In this document: one piece after another, positions 1-8,648 of the stretch
How positions within the stretch are numbered: the stretch's first letter is position 1
Layout: each line of letters opens with the position of its first letter
Assembly: GCA_015351705.1 (NCBI GenBank)
Contig: JADIIM010000020.1
Location: 1 to 45,723 of the forward strand
Direction: 5' to 3'
DNA from: Aeromicrobium sp.
GTDB taxonomy: Bacteria > Actinomycetota > Coriobacteriia > Anaerosomatales > Anaerosomataceae
Length of the DNA stretch: 45,723 nt
Notes under the pieces: generated by a model
Database searches by the model: none
What the model saw: the letters and a program-made list of their open reading frames with translations, nothing else
Told to the model about the DNA's origin: nothing
Made by a program: the position numbers and the translations under genes

Positions 1-89
1 CGTCGTATGGATGCCAGGTTGGCTTCGAGGACTTTCTTATCTTTGGACCAGATCGCAACATAAGGGAACGAACGAGTCCCGGTATCACC
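1..89. other. Low-G+C edge segment in front of the GlmL-like gene
   Basis: The first 60 bases are 50% G+C, whereas the sequence from about base 120 is above 70%. The reading frame of the downstream GlmL-like gene is open through the segment from base 3, but its translation there does not resemble the N-terminal ATPase part I expect in that family. The reverse strand also has an open frame. It may be the joint of a rearrangement or an assembly/contig edge. No function can be assigned. Confidence 0.45.
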
Positions 90-1166
90 GTGCACGGCCT
101 CACTCAGAAGATGACCGCGATGGCCGCGCGCGAGGCTGCGCTCGGCGCGGGCGCGGTGGTCAAGCACCAGGCGGCGGGCATGCTGCGCGATCACGACCTT
201 GCCGAGGTCGAGGCGGTGCGGCCCAACCTCGTCCTGCTCGCCGGCGGCGTGGAGGGCGGTGACACCGAGACGGTGCTCGCCAACGCACGCGCGCTCACGC
301 GCATCGCGGCGCGCCCGGTGGTCGTCTACGGCGGCAACTCGGCGGTGGCCGCCGAGGCGCGCGCGATCCTTGAGGACGCCAGCTTCCGCGTGCGCGTGAC
401 GCGCAACGTCTACCCGGGCGTGGACGAGCTCGACATCGTGCCGGCGCGCCACGCGATCCACGACGCGTTCGAGGAGCACATCATCCACGCACCCGGTATG
501 GAACGCATCGGCGAGTTCGTGACGGGGCGCATCCTGCCCACGCCCGGCGCGGTGCTCGTGGCGGCCGAGGCGCTTGCCGATGCACTCGGCGACCTGGTGG
601 TGGTGGACGTGGGCGGTGCGACCACCGACGTCCACTCGGTCACCGACGGCTCACCTGAGATCGCGGCGATCTCCACCGACCCGCAGCCGCGCGCCAAGCG
701 CACGGTGGAGGGGGACCTCGGCACGTTCGTGAGCGCCGAGCACACCGCCGCGCTCATCGGCGAAGGCGAGCGGCCGAGCCCGCTGCCGCCCGCGATCCCC
801 TTCACGCCGACCGAGTTCGAAGCGGCAGCGCTCCTTGCGCGTGCCGCCACGGTGACCGCGATGACCCGCCATGCGGGCCGGCTCGCGCACCTGTACACGC
901 CCAAGGGACGTCAGACCGTGGCGCGCGGACGTGACCTGACCGCCTGCAGGCTCGTCATCGGCACCGGCGGCGCGCTCGTGAGGCTTCCAGGCGGGGAGGC
1001 GGCGCTCCGTGCGACACTCGGCAGACCGGGCGATGTGCTGCTGCCGCCGGCCGATGCGCGGGTAGCGCTCGATCGGGACTACCTCTTCGCGTGCTGTGGG
1101 ACCCTGCTGGCACACTTCGATGCCGGAGCGGTCGTCGCGCTGATTCGCGCGAGTCTCGGTGTGTAG
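90..1166 (+). CDS. glmL: GlmL/MutL family protein (aminomutase-associated ATPase), 5' part missing
   Basis: GlmL (MutL) proteins belong to the ASKHA ATPase superfamily. They are encoded with coenzyme-B12-dependent glutamate mutase or ornithine/lysine aminomutases and are thought to act as chaperone/reactivating factors. The visible part begins VHGLT, passes a family-like KEAALGAG-type stretch (REAALGAG, residues 14-21), and carries an ASKHA phosphate motif DVGGATTD at about residues 173-180 followed by HSV. A conserved G-T-G-G-A motif lies near residue 291. The family is usually about 460 residues; only 358 are seen here. The N-terminal D-x-G-S-T motif is missing, so the GTG at 90 is probably internal and the true 5' end is lost or lies outside. 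The ornithine racemase downstream suggests the client is ornithine 4,5-aminomutase (OraS/OraE), which is not in the window. Confidence 0.75.
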   Translation: MHGLTQKMTAMAAREAALGAGAVVKHQAAGMLRDHDLAEVEAVRPNLVLLAGGVEGGDTETVLANARALTRIAARPVVVYGGNSAVAAEARAILEDASFRVRVTRNVYPGVDELDIVPARHAIHDAFEEHIIHAPGMERIGEFVTGRILPTPGAVLVAAEALADALGDLVVVDVGGATTDVHSVTDGSPEIAAISTDPQPRAKRTVEGDLGTFVSAEHTAALIGEGERPSPLPPAIPFTPTEFEAAALLARAATVTAMTRHAGRLAHLYTPKGRQTVARGRDLTACRLVIGTGGALVRLPGGEAALRATLGRPGDVLLPPADARVALDRDYLFACCGTLLAHFDAGAVVALIRASLGV

Positions 1167-1222
1167 GGGAACGGGCCGCCCTCGGCGACCCGCTCCAGCC
1201 CTCGCGTCATATCAGGCGTGCT

Positions 1223-3088
1223 CTACACCACCCCCGCCAGCCCCAGCCGCTCGACCGTCTCCTCCGTGGGCAACCCGCTCTCGCGGTCCCATCCCATCGC
1301 GGCGTAGAAGCTGTCGAGCGACACGTCCAGGCGCGCCACCTGGCCCTCGCCACGGCCATCCGGCGCGGGCTCGGTGAGGATGCGCCTGGGCAGCGTGTCC
1401 TCGGCGCGGGTCATGCCGAACCGTGCGTTGATGAGGCGCTCGAGATTGATGACCCGCTCGGCCGCCTTGAGCAGGTCCTCTTTCGTCCACGTCTCGCCCG
1501 TGGCCGCCGAGAGCACGGCTGCCCACGTGGACGGCTGGACGGCCAGCGTGATCACGCTGAACAGGCACACGCCGAGCAGGTTCGTGGCCATCGAGTACTC
1601 CATGAACGGCTTGACCCACTGCTGGTTGCCGTCGTCGAGGAAGTCCACGTCGTAGGTCAGACCGAGTTCCTCACTGCGGTAGCCGAATGCATCGATGACC
1701 GAAGCGTAGGGGCGCAGGTGATCGGCGCCACGTGGCGAGACCGCGTGGCTGATGCCCTCGCCTTTGCTCGCGCGGACGCCACAGCTTGCAAGCTCCACGC
1801 CCTTGACCTCGAACGTGTAGTGGGCCGCGTCTCCGCCGAGTGCGGCGGCGGCCCGCCTCGAGCCGTCGGCGAGCAGGTCGCCGACGCCCTTCCGGTGCGC
1901 GATCCTGTCGAGCACCTCGGGGAAGATATCGCCCTTGCCCCAGGCGAACTCGATCCCATCGGTCATTCCCGGCGTGAGGATGCCCTTCTCATACCACTCC
2001 ATCGCGATGGCGATGACCTGCCCGGCCGCGATCGTGTCCAGGCCGAGGTCGTTGCACAGGTGACCGGCCTTGACCACCGCGTTGAGGTCGGTGCAGAAGC
2101 ACTTTGCGCCGAACGCGCCCAGCGTCTCGTACTCCGGTCCGCCACCGGTCTCACCCGCATGCGGCCCGGTCTTCATCGTCGTGACGCGCCCGCACGCGAC
2201 CGGACACGCGTAACAGGCGTAGGGCTTCACATCGAGGTCGGCGTGGTAGGCCGCGTGCCCGAGCGTGTCGATCGACTCGGGGAACGTCGTACGGCGCCAG
2301 TTCTGGGTGGGCAGGATGCCGAGCGCGCTGATCGAATCGTAGAAGCTCGGTGTGCCGAACGGCTTGAGCTCGGCGGCGACGAACTCCTCGGTCAGGAACT
2401 CATCACGCGCCTTCTTCGCGTGCTCTTTGAGCGCTTCTGGATCGGCGATCGGGACGGCCTTCGTACCGCGCACCGCGATGGCCTTGAGGTTCTTGGCGCC
2501 CATCGCCGCACCGCCGCCACCGCGTCCGGCCGCGCGCTCCTTGTCGGTCATGATCGCCGCGTACATCACGCCGTTCTCGCCAGCGGGCCCGATCGAGGCG
2601 ATCTGCCAGCCCTTGCCCTCGAGCTCGGCGCGGACAGCGTTCTCGGTGTCGTGCACACCCATACCCCACAGCGCGCTTGCGTCACGCACCTCAACGGTGT
2701 CGTCGTCGATGACCACGTACACGGGGTTGTCGGCCGCGCCGGTGAAGGCGACGAGGTCGTAGCCCGCCCTCTTGATCGCCGGTGCGAAGTGTCCGCCCAC
2801 GTTGCTCAGGCCGAGTGCGCCGGACGCGGGCGAGCGGAAGACGAAGCAGGTGCGCCCGGACGATGGCGCCACGGTACCGGTGACCGGGCCGGTCGCGGCG
2901 ATCAGCGGCTGCGACGGGTCGAGCGGCGGGGCGTCGAGGTCGGCGAGCTCGGCGAACTCGGCGAACAGCCTGACCCCGAGGCCCTCGCCGCCGAGGTAGT
3001 CGCGCTTCCAGGCTGCGGGTACCTCGCGTCTCTCGCTTGTGCCCGTGGCGAGATCCACCACGAGCGCGGTGTTCCAGTAGCCGTTCAT
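1223..3088 (-). CDS. aor: Aldehyde:ferredoxin oxidoreductase (AOR family)
   Basis: A 621-residue cytoplasmic tungsten- or molybdenum-pterin enzyme of the AOR family, which oxidises aldehydes to acids and passes the electrons to ferredoxin. The N-terminal AFOR domain starts MNGYWNTALVVDL and includes the GGG-rich cofactor loop at residues 188-203. The 4Fe-4S ligands are visible as C-x2-C-x3-C at C292, C295 and C299, with the distal cysteine at C508 (LLGVC). Length and ligand spacing match the family. The ATG is preceded by a GAGGG ribosome site. It is convergent with the GlmL-like gene, with only 56 bases between them, and divergent from the ornithine racemase gene. A role in oxidising aldehydes from amino acid fermentation is plausible but inferred. 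Confidence 0.93.
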   Translation of the reverse strand: MNGYWNTALVVDLATGTSERREVPAAWKRDYLGGEGLGVRLFAEFAELADLDAPPLDPSQPLIAATGPVTGTVAPSSGRTCFVFRSPASGALGLSNVGGHFAPAIKRAGYDLVAFTGAADNPVYVVIDDDTVEVRDASALWGMGVHDTENAVRAELEGKGWQIASIGPAGENGVMYAAIMTDKERAAGRGGGGAAMGAKNLKAIAVRGTKAVPIADPEALKEHAKKARDEFLTEEFVAAELKPFGTPSFYDSISALGILPTQNWRRTTFPESIDTLGHAAYHADLDVKPYACYACPVACGRVTTMKTGPHAGETGGGPEYETLGAFGAKCFCTDLNAVVKAGHLCNDLGLDTIAAGQVIAIAMEWYEKGILTPGMTDGIEFAWGKGDIFPEVLDRIAHRKGVGDLLADGSRRAAAALGGDAAHYTFEVKGVELASCGVRASKGEGISHAVSPRGADHLRPYASVIDAFGYRSEELGLTYDVDFLDDGNQQWVKPFMEYSMATNLLGVCLFSVITLAVQPSTWAAVLSAATGETWTKEDLLKAAERVINLERLINARFGMTRAEDTLPRRILTEPAPDGRGEGQVARLDVSLDSFYAAMGWDRESGLPTEETVERLGLAGVV

Positions 3089-3261
3089 GCGCCCTCCCTC
3101 TTCCGATGCCGATACCTGTACGCGGCGACTCAGGTGGCGCCGCGGTACGCTCTTCGGCTACGCTCGGCACGGCAGGAGCCGACGCGCGCACAGCTGGTCC
3201 CGGACAGGGGCGGGCGGGCCGGCGAGCGCCGTGTGAACGCATTCTCAAGGAGAGGATACCC

Positions 3262-4329
3262 ATGTCCCGCAGTGCGGCAGTCACCGTTGATGTGCATAAG
3301 GTCCGCACTAACACGCATGCGGTGGTCTCGGCGCTCGGCGGGCGTGGCGTCGTGGGCGTCACGAAGGTGACGTGCGGCGCCCCTGAGGTGGCGCGAGCGA
3401 TGCTCGAGGGCGGTGCAGTGGGCATCGCGGACTCCCGCCTTGAGAACATCGCCCGTATGCGGGATGCCGGTCTCGTAACCGAGTTCTGGTCCCTCCGCGC
3501 CACCGTGCCGGAGCTCGCCGACGACGTCGTGAGCCTGGTGGATGTCTCGCTGGAAAGCGAGATCGACACGGTGCACGCGCTGGATGAGGCGGCCGCACGG
3601 GCGAACACCAGACACCGCTTCGTTGCGATGGTCGACCTCGGTGACCTGCGGGAAGGCATGATGCCGGCCGAGCTGCCCGCGTTCCTTGATGCCGCCGCAG
3701 CGCTCGAGCATGTCGAGGTCTACGGGATTGGCGCGAGCCTCACGTGCTACGGGGCGATCGTCCCGGACGCCGATAATCTCGGCGAGCTCGTGGCGCTTAC
3801 ACGGTCTGCAGAAGCGCGGCTCGGACGCCGCCTGCACGTGAGCGGCGGCATGTCCTCATCCCTGGACGCGCTCGTGGAGGGCGTGCTCCCCGACCGTGTG
3901 GACAGCCTGCGTGTGGGGGAGAGCATCCTGCTCGGCGTCTCCACCGTAACCCGGGAGCCGATCCTCGGACTGCACACGGACGCCATCGTCGCGGCGGCGC
4001 CCGTGATCGAGGCCATGCGCAAGCCGAGCAGGCCACGCGGGACGAGCGCTCAGGACGCGTTCGGCGGCCGGCCGGTCTTCGCCGACCGCGGCGAACGCTG
4101 GCGGGCGATCTGCGCGATCGGCCGGCAGGACGTGGACCCGGACGGCATCACGCCGTTCGATCCCGGTGTTGAGGTGCTCGGCGCATCGAGCGATCACCTC
4201 GTACTGGACGTGGACGGGCTCGCGCGGCCGCCGCAGCCGGGCGACGTCATCTCGTTCGTGCCCAACTACTCGGCCACGCTCAGGCTCTTCACATCACCGT
4301 ATGTCGAGAAGCGATTCGTGGGGGCGTAG
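3262..4329 (+). CDS. orr: Ornithine racemase (alanine racemase-like, PLP fold type III)
   Basis: A 355-residue member of the alanine-racemase-like family that includes clostridial ornithine racemase, which converts L-ornithine to D-ornithine before ornithine 4,5-aminomutase. The PLP lysine is K35 in GVTKVTCGAPEVA; GMMPAEL and the SGGMSS motif are typical of the Orr/YhfX subgroup. The ATG at 3262 has a strong AAGGAGAGG ribosome site seven bases upstream, which decides the start over longer in-frame extensions. The GlmL-like gene 2 kb upstream supports the ornithine assignment, because GlmL and Orr occur together in ornithine-fermentation clusters. Without the aminomutase in view, another amino acid substrate cannot be excluded. 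Confidence 0.8.
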   Translation: MSRSAAVTVDVHKVRTNTHAVVSALGGRGVVGVTKVTCGAPEVARAMLEGGAVGIADSRLENIARMRDAGLVTEFWSLRATVPELADDVVSLVDVSLESEIDTVHALDEAAARANTRHRFVAMVDLGDLREGMMPAELPAFLDAAAALEHVEVYGIGASLTCYGAIVPDADNLGELVALTRSAEARLGRRLHVSGGMSSSLDALVEGVLPDRVDSLRVGESILLGVSTVTREPILGLHTDAIVAAAPVIEAMRKPSRPRGTSAQDAFGGRPVFADRGERWRAICAIGRQDVDPDGITPFDPGVEVLGASSDHLVLDVDGLARPPQPGDVISFVPNYSATLRLFTSPYVEKRFVGA

Positions 4330-4345
4330 GCGCAGCGGCCGGCCG

Positions 4346-5569
4346 TCACTCCACCACGATGCGGTACACCGCGCCCGCGAAGTCCACCACGTACAGTTCC
4401 CCGCTGTCGTCCTCCCCGAAGCTTGAGATGCGGTAGGGCGTCTCGGCGAGGAGCCGGTCGCTCAGACTGCCGTCGGGCATGCGCGTGAGGCCCCAGATGC
4501 GGCCGTCCACGAAGTCGCCGTAGACGTAGGTGTCCTTGAGCTCTTCGATCAGTTCGCCGCGGTACACGTAGCCGCCGGTGACCGACTTGCCCGCGTCGCG
4601 GTCGTACTCGAGTACCGGCATGACGAACCGGCTCGGATCGGCGGGCTCAGCGGCGCCGGGCGGGTACGGATGCGTGCCCTCGTAGAGATTCCAGCCGTAG
4701 TTCTCGCCGCCGGTCGAGGCGGCGGACTGGAAGTCGATCTCCTCCCAGGCGCCCTGGCCCACGTCGCCGATCCACAGGTCGCCGGTGGAGCGGTCGAACG
4801 AGAAGCGCCACGGGTTGCGTAGGCCCCACGCCCAGATCTCCGGACGGTAACCGTCGCGCCCGACGAACGGGTTGTCCGCAGGCACTACGTAGCCGTCGCC
4901 GGCCGCCTCGCTGGTGACGTCAAGGCGCATGATCGTGCCGAGAAGGGTCGCCGGGTTCTGTCCGTGTCCGCCCGGGTCTCCCGCCCCGCCACCGTCGCCG
5001 AGGCCGTAGTAGAGGTACCTATCCGGCCCGAACGCGATCATGCCGCCGTTGTGGTTCTTCGCGGGCTGCTCGACGGTGAGCAGCACCTTCTCGCTGCCGG
5101 GATCGGCGGTGTCCCCGTTCGCGGTGAAGCGTGAGAGCACCGACGTCCCGTCGGCGCGCGTGTAGCTCACAAAGAACGTCCCATCGGTGGTGAACCGTGG
5201 TGAGAAGGCGATGCCGAGGAGGCCTTGTTCGCTCTCGGTGCTGACCACCTCCGAGAGGTCGAGGAAGACCTCGCCTCGCTCGTTGCCCCGCACGATCCAC
5301 ACGCGTCCGCTCTTCTCGAGGACGAACAGCCGCTCGGAGCCGTCACCGGCCCCGGTGACATACAAGGGCTGGTCGAAACCGCTCACGACCTCCTCGAACG
5401 CGATCCTCCCCGGCGGTGGCGGGACGCTGCTGTCGATCGTTCCCGGACCCGGGTCCGGCGGTGGCTCCACCGGCGTCTCCTCGCATCCCGCGGCGGTCAG
5501 CGTAACCGCGAGGAGCGCCGCCAGAATCAGCAGCGCGATCAGGCTGTGGCGTCGTCGGCGTGTGGGCAT
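4346..5569 (-). CDS. Lipoprotein glucose/sorbosone dehydrogenase-like (GSDH) beta-propeller
   Basis: A 407-residue exported lipoprotein. The N-terminus is MPTRRRRHS, then a hydrophobic segment and a lipobox ending at C29 (LTAAGC). A proline-rich linker follows, then a PQQ-dependent sugar dehydrogenase/sorbosone dehydrogenase six-bladed propeller from about residue 55 to the end. Typical motifs are RLFVLEKSGRVWIV, GLLGIAFSP, KNHNGGMIAFGPD, ALGLRNPWRFSFD-like (WGLRNPWRFSFD), and GDVGQGAWEEID. The ATG at 5569 has an AGGAGG box at ideal spacing, so a 34-codon in-frame extension is rejected. These proteins oxidise sugars on the outer face of the membrane when PQQ is present; no PQQ genes are seen, so substrate and activity are open. 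Confidence 0.88.
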   Translation of the reverse strand: MPTRRRRHSLIALLILAALLAVTLTAAGCEETPVEPPPDPGPGTIDSSVPPPPGRIAFEEVVSGFDQPLYVTGAGDGSERLFVLEKSGRVWIVRGNERGEVFLDLSEVVSTESEQGLLGIAFSPRFTTDGTFFVSYTRADGTSVLSRFTANGDTADPGSEKVLLTVEQPAKNHNGGMIAFGPDRYLYYGLGDGGGAGDPGGHGQNPATLLGTIMRLDVTSEAAGDGYVVPADNPFVGRDGYRPEIWAWGLRNPWRFSFDRSTGDLWIGDVGQGAWEEIDFQSAASTGGENYGWNLYEGTHPYPPGAAEPADPSRFVMPVLEYDRDAGKSVTGGYVYRGELIEELKDTYVYGDFVDGRIWGLTRMPDGSLSDRLLAETPYRISSFGEDDSGELYVVDFAGAVYRIVVE

Positions 5570-5892
5570 GAGCGCCTCCTGTGGTCTTCGTCGCCCGCAC
5601 GCATACCGCGTGTGGGGCCGCACACTCATGAGTATTCCCCGTCGGCGCGAAGAGGCTGGTTCTGGCCACATGGCTGCCCCCGCAAGACATCTTCAGCAAT
5701 CACCTGGAGCGCGCAAGCCTCACACCGCCCCGGAAGGTGCATAACGGTGTGGGGGACGCGCGCCGCCCACCGCCTCGGGGGATGCGGGGGGAGACGACGA
5801 GTGCCGCTGCCCGCACTGGGTGCGCGCGCCCGTCACACGGCATGTGGCCACAGGGGCGGGCCGCATGTGTCTCACGAGAGGGGTGGGCGGCA
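5570..5892. promoter_or_regulatory. Divergent intergenic region between GSDH lipoprotein and M6 protease genes
   Basis: This 323-base stretch has no convincing gene. It must hold the promoters of two outward-facing genes for exported proteins, but I see no clear -35/-10 pair. The only repeat noticed is an inverted pair of 10-mers, TGGCCACATG at 5663-5672 and CATGTGGCCA at 5841-5850, about 170 bases apart, possibly fortuitous. Confidence 0.4.
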
Positions 5893-8172
5893 ATGCACCA
5901 CAGAGCGACACGCATACTGGCCCTTCTGACCGCCGCGGCGTTGCTGGTTCCGGCAGCGGCGATGGCGGCGGTGCCACGGGAGGTGACCGATGCGCCGGGC
6001 TGGCAGACCAGGAGCGACAAGCGCTCCCACCCGCTCGGCGATGCGCGCACCGAGCACATGACCCGCGCGCTCGAGGCGAGGCTCAAGGGCAAGGCGCAGG
6101 GCCAGTCCTACGAGGTGGCGGAAGGGGAGTTCGTCGAACTGGCGCTCGAAGGCACCGACATGGTCTGGACGGTCCCTGGCGAGTTCGCCGACTATCCGCA
6201 CAACTCGATACCCGAGCCGGACCGGTCAGTGGACAACTCCACGATCTGGGTCGAGGACTTCGGCAGGGACTACTATCTGGACCTGCTGTTCGCCGAGGGC
6301 TCGGACGCCAACTCCATGCGTGAATACTTCCTGGAGCAGTCAAGCGGCCGGTACACCGTGACCGGTGATGTGACCGAGTGGGTCCCGGTGCCCGGCAACG
6401 CCGTGGACTACGATGACGGCGACCCCGGTCCGGGCGTGGCCACCAACGTGTGGCTCTTCCTGGCGGACTCGCTTGACGGTTGGTTCGACATGCAGCGCGC
6501 GGCAGGCGCTTCGGAGGCCGAGATCGAGGCGTACCTCGCGGCGTTCGACGTGTGGGACCGCTACGACTGGGACGGCGACGGGGACTTCGATGAGCCGGAC
6601 GGTTACATCGACCACTTCCAGTCGCTGCACTCAGGCGAAGGCAACGAGGCCGGTGGCGGGGAGCTCGGCGACGACTCCATCTGGAGCCACTCCTGGTACG
6701 CGTACTACAGCGACATCGGCGTCACAGGTCCGACGCTCCTGGACGATGAAGGCGAGCCCGTGCAGAACGCGCTCGGCGGGATCCGCATCGGCGAGACGGA
6801 CTACTGGATCGGTGACTACACCATCCAGCCCGAGAACGGCGGCGTGGGCGTGTTCGTCCACGAGTTCACCCACGACCTCGGACTGCCGGACCTGTACGAC
6901 ACGTCCGGTGCGGGCGAGAACTCGACCGGCTTCTGGACGCTCATGTCGAGCGGTTCGTGGCTTTCCGAGGCAGGCAGCGGCGACATCGGCTCGAAGCCGT
7001 GTCACGAGGGGCCCTGGGAGAAGCTCATGCTCGGCTGGCTCGACTATGCCGTGGCCGAGGCGGGAGCGACCGCCGAGCTGACCATCGGCCCGGCGGAGTT
7101 CAACTCCACGCGGCCGCAGGCGCTTGTGGTGGAGCTGCCCGACAAGTACGTGGAGATGGACCTCGGCGAACCGTATGCCGGTGAGTGGATGTACTACAGC
7201 GGGTCCGGCGACATGCTCGACAGCGTCATGTATCGGCCATGGGCCGTGCCGGCCGGGGCGTCTTTCGAGGCGCGGGTCTTCTACGAGATCGAGCTCGACT
7301 GGGACTATGCCTACCTCGTGGTATCCACCGACGGCGGCGCCACGTGGGCCACCGTTCCGACGAATCTCTCGACCGACACGAACCCGAACGGCAACAACCT
7401 CGGCAACGGCATCACCGGCACCACCAGGAAGTGGACGCGCCTCAAGGCGGACCTCTCGGCGTACCCGGGACCGGTGCTGCTCGGCTTCCGCTACCGGACG
7501 GACGAGGCCGTCTCCGAGTCCGGCTTCCGGGTCGATGAGATCGCGGTCACCGGTTCACCCACCGATGGCGCTGAGACCGCCGACGCCGGCTGGACGTTCA
7601 ACGGCTTCAAGCGCACCAGCGGACTCGAGGCCGGGTACTTCCACAACTACTACCTGGCCGAGTACCGGCAGTACTGGGGCTATGATGCCGTGCTCGCCAA
7701 CTGCTACAACTTCGGGTTCCTGAAGGGCCGCCTGGCGGCCGTGAACCTGGTGGAGCACTTCCCGTATCAGGACGGGCTGCTCGTGTGGTACTGCGACGCC
7801 TCGCAGGCCGACAACAACACCGGGGTGCATCCGGGAAGCGGCTTCGCGCTGCCTGTGGACGCACGACCGGAGCCGTTGATCCGGCCCGACAAGAAGGTAT
7901 GGCGCAACCGTGTGCAGATCTATGACGCCACGTTCGGTCTTGAGCCTTCCGAGGCGATCACGCTGCACTACAACAGTCGGCCATCTGCCATCGCCGGCCA
8001 GACGGCCGTGCCGGTGTTCGACGACGCGCTCTCGTACTGGAGGCCGACCAACCCGACCGGCAGCGTCATCACGCCGGTCACCGGCACGCGGATCGAGGTG
8101 CTCGGCACGTCGGTCGCGCCGGACGGAGGCGCGTACATGGGCGTGCGCGTGACGGCGCCTGTGATCGAGTGA
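5893..8172 (+). CDS. Secreted M6 family metalloprotease (immune inhibitor A-like)
   Basis: A 759-residue secreted zinc protease. An N-terminal Sec signal (residues 1-26, hydrophobic core then AMAA) is followed by a propeptide-like segment and the M6 catalytic domain. The zinc signature H-E-x-x-H-x-x-G-x-x-D is at H323, E324, H327 and D333, with the downstream methionine-turn region FWTLMSSGSW. The rest is a beta-rich region with two acidic, jelly-roll-like segments like those of immune inhibitor A. The ATG at 5893 was chosen because the signal peptide starts there and GAGAGGGG lies upstream; the 52-codon extension looks like spacer. M6 proteases degrade extracellular proteins, consistent with an amino-acid-fermenting lifestyle. 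A strong hairpin follows the gene. Confidence 0.92.
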   Translation: MHHRATRILALLTAAALLVPAAAMAAVPREVTDAPGWQTRSDKRSHPLGDARTEHMTRALEARLKGKAQGQSYEVAEGEFVELALEGTDMVWTVPGEFADYPHNSIPEPDRSVDNSTIWVEDFGRDYYLDLLFAEGSDANSMREYFLEQSSGRYTVTGDVTEWVPVPGNAVDYDDGDPGPGVATNVWLFLADSLDGWFDMQRAAGASEAEIEAYLAAFDVWDRYDWDGDGDFDEPDGYIDHFQSLHSGEGNEAGGGELGDDSIWSHSWYAYYSDIGVTGPTLLDDEGEPVQNALGGIRIGETDYWIGDYTIQPENGGVGVFVHEFTHDLGLPDLYDTSGAGENSTGFWTLMSSGSWLSEAGSGDIGSKPCHEGPWEKLMLGWLDYAVAEAGATAELTIGPAEFNSTRPQALVVELPDKYVEMDLGEPYAGEWMYYSGSGDMLDSVMYRPWAVPAGASFEARVFYEIELDWDYAYLVVSTDGGATWATVPTNLSTDTNPNGNNLGNGITGTTRKWTRLKADLSAYPGPVLLGFRYRTDEAVSESGFRVDEIAVTGSPTDGAETADAGWTFNGFKRTSGLEAGYFHNYYLAEYRQYWGYDAVLANCYNFGFLKGRLAAVNLVEHFPYQDGLLVWYCDASQADNNTGVHPGSGFALPVDARPEPLIRPDKKVWRNRVQIYDATFGLEPSEAITLHYNSRPSAIAGQTAVPVFDDALSYWRPTNPTGSVITPVTGTRIEVLGTSVAPDGGAYMGVRVTAPVIE

Positions 8173-8228
8173 CCCCGGCGCGTCTGCGCTGCGCGGACGC
8201 CACGCTGCACCAACGAACGACCCCCGCC

Positions 8229-8261
8229 GTGAGGCCTCCGGGACCGCCCCGGAGGCCTCAC
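8229..8261 (+). terminator. Perfect 14-bp stem-loop after the M6 protease gene
   Basis: Arms GTGAGGCCTCCGGG (8229-8242) and CCCGGAGGCCTCAC (8248-8261) pair perfectly around a 5-base loop, 57 bases after the protease stop. No T-run follows, so it is either a high-G+C intrinsic-type terminator without a U-tract or an mRNA-stabilising hairpin. Confidence 0.65.
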
Positions 8262-8336
8262 GTGATCTCGGCGCGTATACTGCACTGATGGTCCCGGTGC
8301 CGATCACGGCATCACGTCCCGGACAGGAGGTCCGCT

Positions 8337-8645
8337 GTGGGTTGGGTCTACGTCGTCGCGGCGCTCGAAGTGGTTGCTGTGGCGCTTGTGGTGGTGGACG
8401 TCATCGCCATCCGCAAGGGCGTCGGCAGGGCGCTGCCGTACGTCTCGCTCGGCGCCAAGCTCGCGGTCGTTCTGGCCTACGCGGTGTGGTGGTTGTGGTA
8501 CAACGTCCTGACGTCTGCGAGCTCGATGGAAGACCTCGCGGCGTTCGCGGGTATCCTCGTAGTATCGGTGCCGGTGCTCCTGATGTCGGTCGTGCTCGAC
8601 ATCATGGTCATCCGGGCACTGCGCAGACAACGGAAGGGACGCTGA
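8337..8645 (+). CDS. Small membrane protein of unknown function, three predicted helices
   Basis: A 102-residue protein with three hydrophobic helices (about residues 3-24, 38-58 and 68-92) and a basic C-terminus (RALRRQRKGR), so the C-terminus is probably cytoplasmic. I do not recognise the family. The GTG at 8337 has ACAGGAGG upstream at good spacing. A TATACT hexamer at 8276-8281 is a possible -10. The gene ends three bases before the PARG-like gene begins, so the two are almost certainly co-transcribed and translationally coupled. Confidence 0.7.
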   Translation: MGWVYVVAALEVVAVALVVVDVIAIRKGVGRALPYVSLGAKLAVVLAYAVWWLWYNVLTSASSMEDLAAFAGILVVSVPVLLMSVVLDIMVIRALRRQRKGR

Positions 8646-8648
8646 GCC

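Noticed and set aside
1091-3370. Very long open frame on the plus strand opposite the AOR gene
   Set aside because: It is a shadow of the high-G+C AOR gene; the translation has no recognisable domain and the minus strand encodes all AOR motifs.
8229-8261. Inverted repeat as an insertion-sequence end
   Set aside because: The two arms are 5 bases apart, there is no second copy elsewhere in the window and no transposase; a hairpin is simpler.
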